Assembly: GCA_046086225.1 (NCBI GenBank)
Contig: JBJSXF010000098.1
Coordinates: 1 to 15,750 of the forward strand
Length of the DNA stretch: 15,750 nt
Reading direction: 5' to 3'
Origin: JBJSXF01 sp046086225
GTDB lineage: Bacteria; Actinomycetota; Acidimicrobiia; IMCC26256; PALSA-610
How positions within the stretch are numbered: the first letter of the stretch is position 1; each line of letters begins with the position of its first letter. This document shows positions 11,008-15,750 of the stretch, in pieces. Both the position numbers and the translations under genes were made by a program. A model generated the notes under the pieces. The model had not been told where the DNA came from. It did not search any database and saw nothing but the letters and a program-made list of their open reading frames with translations.

Positions 11008-14000
11008 TCAGGCCGCCGGCGCGATCTCGGTGAGGAGCGCGAGGAGCGCGCCGGGCAACGCCGAACCCGACGCGCCGCGGACCCGCAGCACGACGGCATC
11101 GGGGAGGATCCGCACCCCGTCGGCGGCCCGTTCGAGCCGCACCTGTTGCGACTTCGGCGGCTGCCAGCCGTCGAGGCGAACCTCGGCGGCCCGCACGCTC
11201 ACCGCCCGGATGCCGAGCCGCCGGGCCTCGGCCCGCAAGCGGGCGACGTCGAGGAGCGCGACCGCAGCCGGCGGCGGCGGGCCGTAGCGGTCGGCCCATT
11301 CGGCGGCGACATCCTCGACATCCGCCCCCGACTCCACGGCCGCGAGGCGACGGTAGGCCTCCATGCGCACGTCATCACGACCGATGTAGTCGCGCGGGAG
11401 GTGCGCCGTGATCGGCACGTCGATCTGCACCTCCTCGGGCTCGACCACCGGGGTACCGGTGAGTTCGGCGACGGCCTGGGTGACCATCTCCATGTAGAGA
11501 TCGAACCCGACGGCGGCGATGTGCCCCGACTGCTCGGCCCCGAGGAGGTTGCCCGCACCCCGGATCTCCAGGTCGCGCATGGCGATCTTGAAGCCCGATC
11601 CGAGGTCGGTGAACTCGCCGATCGCCCGGAGCCGTTCGTAGGCCTCCTCGGAGAGCGCCCGGTCGGGCGGGTGGAGCAGGTACGCATACGCCCGCTGGCC
11701 CCGGCGACCGACGCGGCCCCGCAGCTGGTACATCTGGGCGAGGCCGAGGAGATCGGCCCGGTCGACGACCAGCGTGTTGACGGTCGGCATGTCGAGGCCG
11801 CTCTCCACGATCGTGGTGCAGACGAGCACGTCGTGCTCGTGCTCCCAGAACTCCTGGACGGCCCGTTCGAGGCGACCCTCGTCCATCTGCCCGTGGGCCA
11901 CCATCACCCGGGCCTCGGGCACGAGGCGGCGCACGTCATCCGCGACGTGCTCGATGTCCCGCACCCGGTTGTGCACGAAGAGCACCTGGCCTTCGCGCAA
12001 CAGCTCGCGCCGGATCGCCTCGGACACCGCCCGCTCGTCGTACTCGCCGACGTAGGTGAGGATCGGCTGACGGTCCTCGGGTGGGGTGTTCACGAGCGAC
12101 AGGTCGCGGATGCCGGTGAGCGAGAGTTCGAGCGTGCGGGGGATCGGGGTCGCGGAGAGCGTCAGCACGTCGACGTCGGTTCGCCACTGCTTGATGCGCT
12201 CCTTGTGCTGGACCCCGAAGCGCTGCTCCTCGTCGACCACGAGCAAGCCGAGATCCTTGAAGGCGACGTCCGCCGAGAGCATGCGGTGGGTGCCGATGAG
12301 GATGTCGACCGTTCCCGCCCGCACACCTTCGAGTACCGCGGTCTGTTCGCGGGCCCCGAGGAGGCGCGACAGCACCTCGACCCGGACCGGGTAGTTCGCG
12401 AAGCGCTCCCGGAAAGTCTGGCCGTGCTGACTCGCGAGGAGCGTGGTGGGCACCAGCACCGCCACCTGCTTGCCGTCGAACACCGCCTTCGCCGTGGCCC
12501 GCAGCGCGACCTCGGTCTTGCCGAAGCCGACGTCACCGCACACCAGACGGTCCATCGGCACGGCGCGTTCCATGTCAGCCTTCGCCTCGGTGATCGCCGT
12601 GAGCTGGTCAGGGGTTTCCTCGTAGGGGAAGGCATCCTCGATCTGGTGCTGGAACGCGCCGTCGGGCGCGAAGGCGTGCCCGGCGGTCGCGAGTCGGCGC
12701 CGGTAGAGAACGACGAGCTCGCCGGCGACGTCACGCACCGCGCTGCGAACTCGGGCCCGGGTGCGCTCCCAGTCGGCGCCGCCCATCTTCGACAGCTTCG
12801 GTTCGTCGCCACCCGTGTAGCGGCGGATGAGCCCGATGTCCTCCGAATCGATGTAAACGCGGTCGCCGCCCTTGAACTCGACGACGAGCCGGTCGCGGGT
12901 CACCCCGAACATCTCCCGGGTCTCCATGCCGAGGTAGCGACCGACGCCGTGCACGCGGTGCACCACGTGATCACCGGGCGCGAGACCCTCGTAGTGGTCG
13001 ACACTGCGGCGGGCACCCCGGGGTCGGCGATGCACCCGACGCCGCCCGGTGAGGTCGGCCTCGGCCACGATCGCGAGCCGGGCGGTCGGCAGGACGACAC
13101 CGCGATCGAGCGGCGCGACCACGACGTCGGCGGCGGCGCCACCCGCCACGAGCAGCTCCTCGAGGCGAGTCTTCGACCCGGTGCCCTCGGCCGCCACGAC
13201 CACCCGGAACCCGTCGGCCCGCAACGCCGAGACCCGCCGGGCGAGCTGCTCCGGATCACCGACGATCGGATCGAAGGCGCTCGCCGCGAGCAGGGGCGTC
13301 TCCGGCTGATCGGGTGCCGCGAGCACGGGGACGGCCCGGGCCGGCGTTCGCTCGAGCAGCCGGTCGAAGGGCAGCGACAGCCGTGGCGGCGCGGTGCCGG
13401 TGGATCGCCCCCACGTCGCCGCGAGCACGTCGGCCAGAGCCGCCTCCTCAGCCAGCAGATCGGCCGCCCGGTCGCGCAGCCGTCGCGGCTCGATCAGGGC
13501 GACCGTCGAACCCGGCGGCAGCAGGTCGGTGAGCAGCCGCTCCCCGGTGGTGAGCCACGGGAGCCAGGACTCCATGCCGTCGAAGGTCGCCCCCCCGGCG
13601 AGCCGGTCCCACTGCTCGCGCCCCCAGGGCTCGGTTGCCGCGAGCGCTTCGGCCCGGGCCCGCACTTCGGGCGTCGGGAGGAGCTCGCGCACGGGGAAGA
13701 CCCAGGCGTCCTCGAGGTCGGCGACCGACCGCTGATCGGCGACGGAGAACCGCGAGAGCCGCTCGACCTCGTCGCCCCACAGATCAATCCGCACCGGGTG
13801 ATCAGCCGTGGCCGGGTAGACGTCGACGATCGAGCCGCGGACGGCCACCTCGCCCCGGGCCTCGACCTGGTATTCGCGGCGGTACCCGAGATCGACGAGC
13901 CGGACGAGGAGCTCGTCGCGGTCGAGGTGCATCCCCCGCCGCACCACGACCGGCTCGACCTCCTCGACGTGGGGTCCGAGCCGCTGGACGAGCGCCCGGA

Positions 14001-14370
14001 TCGGGGCCACCACGATGGCGGGCAAATGCTCGCCGCCCTGCCGCAGCCGCCACAGCACCCGCAGGCGCCGACCCATCGTCTCGCCCCCCGGCGAGACCCG
14101 CTCGAACGGGAGGGTCTCCCACGCCGGGAAGAGTTCGACGGCGGCGTCGCCGACGAACTGGCGCAGGTCGCCCGCCAGTCGCTCCGCTTCGTTCGCGGTC
14201 GACACGGCGAGGAGGAGCGGCCCGCGGCCCGCCGCCGCGAGCGCGGTGGCAAACACCGCCCGGGCCGGATCGGGCACGGCGACCGGTCGCCCGGTACCAC
14301 CCGTCGCCGACGCGAGCACCGGATCGTCGGCGAGGAGCCGGACCAGGCCGGAGAGCGGGGGCACCCTCAC
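11008..14370 (-). CDS. mfd: Transcription-repair coupling factor Mfd
   Basis: DNA translocase that removes RNA polymerase stalled at lesions and recruits UvrA. At 1120 residues it is a normal full-length Mfd. Domains in order: UvrB-like N-terminal module (about 20-330: ETLPFERVSPGGETMGRRL, RGSIVDVYPATADHPVRID, GDEVERLSRFSV), an intermediate region, the RNA-polymerase-interacting domain starting SVDHYEGLAPGDHVVHRVHG (about 455-520), and the translocase with Walker A GDVGFGKTEVALRA (about 610), helicase motif II as VVDEEQRFG (about 710), motif III TLSATPIPRTLE and motif VI with the TRG region QLRGRVGRRGQRAYAYLL (about 883-900). The C-terminal D7 domain follows (about 950-1120). The GTG at 14370 starts 1 nt after the pth stop; a second GTG two codons later is possible. 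In M. tuberculosis mfd starts the same mazG-eno gene group. Confidence 0.98.
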   Translation of the reverse strand: MRVPPLSGLVRLLADDPVLASATGGTGRPVAVPDPARAVFATALAAAGRGPLLLAVSTANEAERLAGDLRQFVGDAAVELFPAWETLPFERVSPGGETMGRRLRVLWRLRQGGEHLPAIVVAPIRALVQRLGPHVEEVEPVVVRRGMHLDRDELLVRLVDLGYRREYQVEARGEVAVRGSIVDVYPATADHPVRIDLWGDEVERLSRFSVADQRSVADLEDAWVFPVRELLPTPEVRARAEALAATEPWGREQWDRLAGGATFDGMESWLPWLTTGERLLTDLLPPGSTVALIEPRRLRDRAADLLAEEAALADVLAATWGRSTGTAPPRLSLPFDRLLERTPARAVPVLAAPDQPETPLLAASAFDPIVGDPEQLARRVSALRADGFRVVVAAEGTGSKTRLEELLVAGGAAADVVVAPLDRGVVLPTARLAIVAEADLTGRRRVHRRPRGARRSVDHYEGLAPGDHVVHRVHGVGRYLGMETREMFGVTRDRLVVEFKGGDRVYIDSEDIGLIRRYTGGDEPKLSKMGGADWERTRARVRSAVRDVAGELVVLYRRRLATAGHAFAPDGAFQHQIEDAFPYEETPDQLTAITEAKADMERAVPMDRLVCGDVGFGKTEVALRATAKAVFDGKQVAVLVPTTLLASQHGQTFRERFANYPVRVEVLSRLLGAREQTAVLEGVRAGTVDILIGTHRMLSADVAFKDLGLLVVDEEQRFGVQHKERIKQWRTDVDVLTLSATPIPRTLELSLTGIRDLSLVNTPPEDRQPILTYVGEYDERAVSEAIRRELLREGQVLFVHNRVRDIEHVADDVRRLVPEARVMVAHGQMDEGRLERAVQEFWEHEHDVLVCTTIVESGLDMPTVNTLVVDRADLLGLAQMYQLRGRVGRRGQRAYAYLLHPPDRALSEEAYERLRAIGEFTDLGSGFKIAMRDLEIRGAGNLLGAEQSGHIAAVGFDLYMEMVTQAVAELTGTPVVEPEEVQIDVPITAHLPRDYIGRDDVRMEAYRRLAAVESGADVEDVAAEWADRYGPPPPAAVALLDVARLRAEARRLGIRAVSVRAAEVRLDGWQPPKSQQVRLERAADGVRILPDAVVLRVRGASGSALPGALLALLTEIAPAA

Positions 14371-14371
14371 C

Positions 14372-14950
14372 TCAGGCGCGGTTGTTGTATCGGTTCATCG
14401 CCGTGCCGACCCCCTCGGCGACGATGCACTCGACCGCATCGGCGGCTTCCTCGACAGTGACCGCCATCGCCTCGCGCTCCCGCTTCGGTTGGCGGGACAG
14501 CACGTGATCGGCCCCCCGCTCCTTGGAGGGTGGCTTGCCGACCCCGATGCGCACCCGGAGGAACGCGTCGGAGTGGAGGTGATGCACGATGGAGCGCAGC
14601 CCGTTGTGCCCGGCGAGACCACCGCCTTCCTTCACCCGCAGGGCCGCCGGGGGCAGGTCGAGTTCGTCGTGAACGACGACGACGGCGGCGGGCTCGAGCC
14701 CGAGGTGCTTGGCGAGGGGCGCGACGGCCAGACCCGAATCGTTCATGTAAGTGAGCGGAACCGCGAGCGCCACCCGCCGACCAGCGATGCGCGCCTCCCC
14801 CACCATCGCCCGTTCGCGCTTGCGCCGGGCCAGCTCGGCCCCGTGGCGACGGGCCAGGGTCTCGATGACGTCGGCACCGACGTTGTGCCGGGTTCCGACG
14901 TACTCGGCGCCCGGGTTGCCGAGGCCGACCACGAGGAGGTCGGCGGGCAA
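14372..14950 (-). CDS. pth: Peptidyl-tRNA hydrolase
   Basis: Cleaves the ester bond of peptidyl-tRNAs released prematurely from ribosomes, freeing tRNA. The product is 192 residues, the usual length. Active-site residues are in place: Asn12 in VVGLGNPGAEY, His22 in GTRHNVGADVIE, Asn70 in PLTYMNDSG, Asp95 in VVHDELDLP, and Asn116 in GGGLAGHNGLRSI. The family tail MNRYNN closes the protein. The start is TTG at 14950, 3 nt after the rplY stop, with a GAGGG inside the end of rplY as a likely ribosome site; no ATG or GTG precedes the conserved LLVVGLGNPG in this frame. The rplY-pth pair is common in bacteria and joins two translation functions. mfd follows after 1 nt, so the three genes look translationally linked. 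Confidence 0.97.
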   Translation of the reverse strand: MPADLLVVGLGNPGAEYVGTRHNVGADVIETLARRHGAELARRKRERAMVGEARIAGRRVALAVPLTYMNDSGLAVAPLAKHLGLEPAAVVVVHDELDLPPAALRVKEGGGLAGHNGLRSIVHHLHSDAFLRVRIGVGKPPSKERGADHVLSRQPKREREAMAVTVEEAADAVECIVAEGVGTAMNRYNNRA

Positions 14951-14953
14951 GGA

Positions 14954-15565
14954 TCAGCCCTCGCCGGCGCTCTCGCCCTCGGCGGCCTCGCCGACCCCCG
15001 CCTCGCGAGCGACCCGTGGTGCCGAGATCACGGCGACGAGGGCGTCGGGGTCCTGGAGCACGGTGACCCCGGCCGGGACCGCCAGGTCGCGCACGTGCAC
15101 GCTGTCGCCGATCATCAGCGCGGTCACGTCGATCTCGATCGAGGTGGGGACGTCGGACGGCCGGGCCTCGACGAGGAGCTGGTGGAGCGACTGCTCGAGC
15201 ACCCCGCCGCGCGACACACCCTCGGCGTCGCCGACGAGGTGAAGCGGCACATCGGCCTCCACCGTCTGATCGGCCCGCACGCGGATGAAGTCGACATGGG
15301 TGATCGAGCCCTTCAGCGGGTTGCGCTGGATCTGACGGGCGAGGGCGAGCTCCTCGGTCCCGTCGAGGCTGAGCGTGATGAGCGTGTTGACGCCCGACGG
15401 ACCGGCGAGCAGACGCGAGAGCTCACGGGCACCGACGCTCACGGGGATGCTCTCACCCCCGAGGCCGTAGACGACGGCCGGGACCCGGCCGTCCCGGCGG
15501 ACGCGGCCGGCCCCGCCCTTCCCGAGGGCGTCGCGGCGTTCTGCGGTGAGCATGGTGTCGGCCAT
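14954..15565 (-). CDS. rplY: 50S ribosomal protein bL25, CTC form
   Basis: Binds 5S rRNA in the large ribosomal subunit; the long CTC form is also a general stress protein in several bacteria. The product is 203 residues, with the L25 domain at about 1-95 (LTAERRDALGKGGAGRVRRD, GRVPAVVYGLGGESIPVSV, ARQIQRNPLKGSITHVDF) and the CTC beta domain at about 96-185 (VEADVPLHLVGDAEGVSRGG, VLEQSLHQLLVEARPSDVPT, IEIDVTALMIGDSVHVRDL). An acidic Gly/Glu/Ala tail ends it. ATG 15565 is chosen; a second ATG four codons later (15553) is a possible alternative. A GGAGGG lies 11 nt before the first ATG, a little far. TAGGGT about 40 nt upstream is a likely -10. It follows prs and precedes pth. Confidence 0.97.
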   Translation of the reverse strand: MADTMLTAERRDALGKGGAGRVRRDGRVPAVVYGLGGESIPVSVGARELSRLLAGPSGVNTLITLSLDGTEELALARQIQRNPLKGSITHVDFIRVRADQTVEADVPLHLVGDAEGVSRGGVLEQSLHQLLVEARPSDVPTSIEIDVTALMIGDSVHVRDLAVPAGVTVLQDPDALVAVISAPRVAREAGVGEAAEGESAGEG

Positions 15566-15576
15566 GGCGGTGGGAT

Positions 15577-15582
15577 CCCTCC
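15577..15582 (-). promoter_or_regulatory. Ribosome binding site of rplY
   Basis: Minus strand GGAGGG, 11 nt before ATG 15565 and 23 nt before the in-frame ATG at 15553. The spacing favours the first ATG, although it is slightly longer than usual. Confidence 0.5.
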
Positions 15583-15604
15583 GGGGCGCGTGAGCGGACG
15601 GGAG

Positions 15605-15610
15605 ACCCTA
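15605..15610 (-). promoter_or_regulatory. -10 element (TAGGGT) of the rplY promoter
   Basis: Minus strand TCGGGTAGGGT, 39 nt before the rplY ATG. Unlike the other GTAGNNT elements in the window it would give a leader of about 30 nt, and here a Shine-Dalgarno sequence is present, which is consistent. No clear -35 is visible. Confidence 0.4.
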
Positions 15611-15618
15611 CCCGACGT

Positions 15619-15635
15619 CCGGCGCGGGCCGCCGG
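15619..15635 (-). terminator. Possible prs terminator hairpin
   Basis: Minus strand CCGGCG-GCCCG-CGCCGG makes a 6-bp all-GC stem with a 5-nt loop, 10 nt after the prs stop codon. There is no U-run. It overlaps the expected -35 area of the rplY promoter. GC-rich DNA forms such short stems easily, so this is a weak call. Confidence 0.3.
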
Positions 15636-15645
15636 GCCGGGCCGG

Positions 15646-15750
15646 TCAGACGTTGTCGCCGCCGAAGAGCATGCTCACCGAGCGGTCTTCGAAGACCGCC
15701 CGGATGGCCTCGGCGAGCAGCGGGGCGATCGAGAGCACCCGCAGCGAGTC
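15646..15750 (-). CDS. prs: Ribose-phosphate pyrophosphokinase, C-terminal end (runs off right edge)
   Basis: Only the last 34 residues and the TGA stop are in the window. They read DSLRVLSIAPLLAEAIRAVF and end EDRSVSMLFGGDNV. The stretch VLSIAPLLAEAIR followed by a charged ERSVS-LF end is the conserved C-terminus of PRPP synthetase, which makes 5-phosphoribosyl diphosphate from ribose 5-phosphate and ATP for nucleotide, histidine and tryptophan synthesis. The catalytic and PRPP-binding motifs lie beyond the edge and cannot be checked. prs next to rplY and pth is a usual actinobacterial order (Rv1017c-Rv1014c), which supports the call. It is the most upstream visible gene of the minus-strand block. 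Confidence 0.9.
   Translation of the reverse strand, partial: DSLRVLSIAPLLAEAIRAVFEDRSVSMLFGGDNV

Noticed and set aside
9823..14460. A 1545-codon open frame on the plus strand opposite mazG, the PpiC gene, mfd and pth
   Set aside because: It is antisense to well-supported genes, and its Arg/Gly/His/Asp-rich sequence is the usual reflection of GC-rich third codon positions. No domain is recognisable.
1..15750. Search for CRISPR arrays, tRNA or rRNA genes, insertion sequences, defence or biosynthetic clusters
   Set aside because: No repeat-spacer arrays, no cloverleaf or rRNA-like stretch, no transposase, integrase or defence gene was found. Apart from the partial left-edge gene, the coding content is ordinary chromosomal genes.

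Overview
This window is very GC-rich chromosomal DNA with many GTG starts, 4-bp gene overlaps and strong GC preference at third codon positions. It looks like a high-GC actinobacterium. The gene set matches Mycobacterium tuberculosis blocks known from the literature: mfd, mazG, a lipoprotein, eno, a DivIC-like gene, a DUF501 gene and ppx (Rv1020-Rv1026), with pth, rplY and prs nearby (Rv1014c-Rv1017c). The leftmost acyltransferase and epimerase pair resembles Rv0502/Rv0501. I infer Actinomycetota outside the mycobacteria, possibly class Acidimicrobiia. There is no rRNA or protein marker here to prove this, and I see no mobile element, tRNA or CRISPR array.

Layout. Positions 1-314 hold the N-terminal part of an unrecognised minus-strand gene that runs off the left edge. 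An intergenic region with three 23-bp direct repeats and an inverted repeat separates it from a plus-strand operon (467-3180): a PlsC-family acyltransferase, an NAD-dependent epimerase-like protein and a crotonase-fold protein. The last two lack the usual catalytic residues. This operon ends in a perfect stem-loop shared with a convergent GNAT acetyltransferase (3186-3791, minus). The GNAT gene is divergent from oligoribonuclease (3834-4412, plus) across only 42 bp. Oligoribonuclease converges on a PLP aminotransferase, and the two stop codons share one CTAG.

From 4409 to the right edge everything is on the minus strand. Read in the direction of transcription it is: prs (3' end only), rplY, pth, mfd, a PpiC-type isomerase lipoprotein, a YabN-type MazG fusion, eno, a DivIC/FtsB-like gene, a DUF501 gene, a Ppx/GppA phosphatase and the aminotransferase. 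This is a housekeeping block for PRPP synthesis, translation quality, transcription-coupled repair, envelope folding, nucleotide-pool cleaning, glycolysis, division and polyphosphate or (p)ppGpp turnover. Many junctions overlap or nearly abut, but several promoter-like elements inside the block suggest it is read as sub-operons.

I do not see a new multi-gene system. The most interesting signals are in cis. (1) The motif GTAGNNT occurs six times in the window by my reading of both strands, always just upstream of a gene, and in five cases 6-7 nt before the start codon, as expected for leaderless promoters. (2) A perfect CGAAC-N4-GTTCG palindrome resembling an actinobacterial SOS (LexA) box lies upstream of enolase. 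(3) A stem-loop is built from the last codons and stop codons of two convergent genes. (4) Two divergent promoters are mirror images, each -10 lying where the other's -35 would be.
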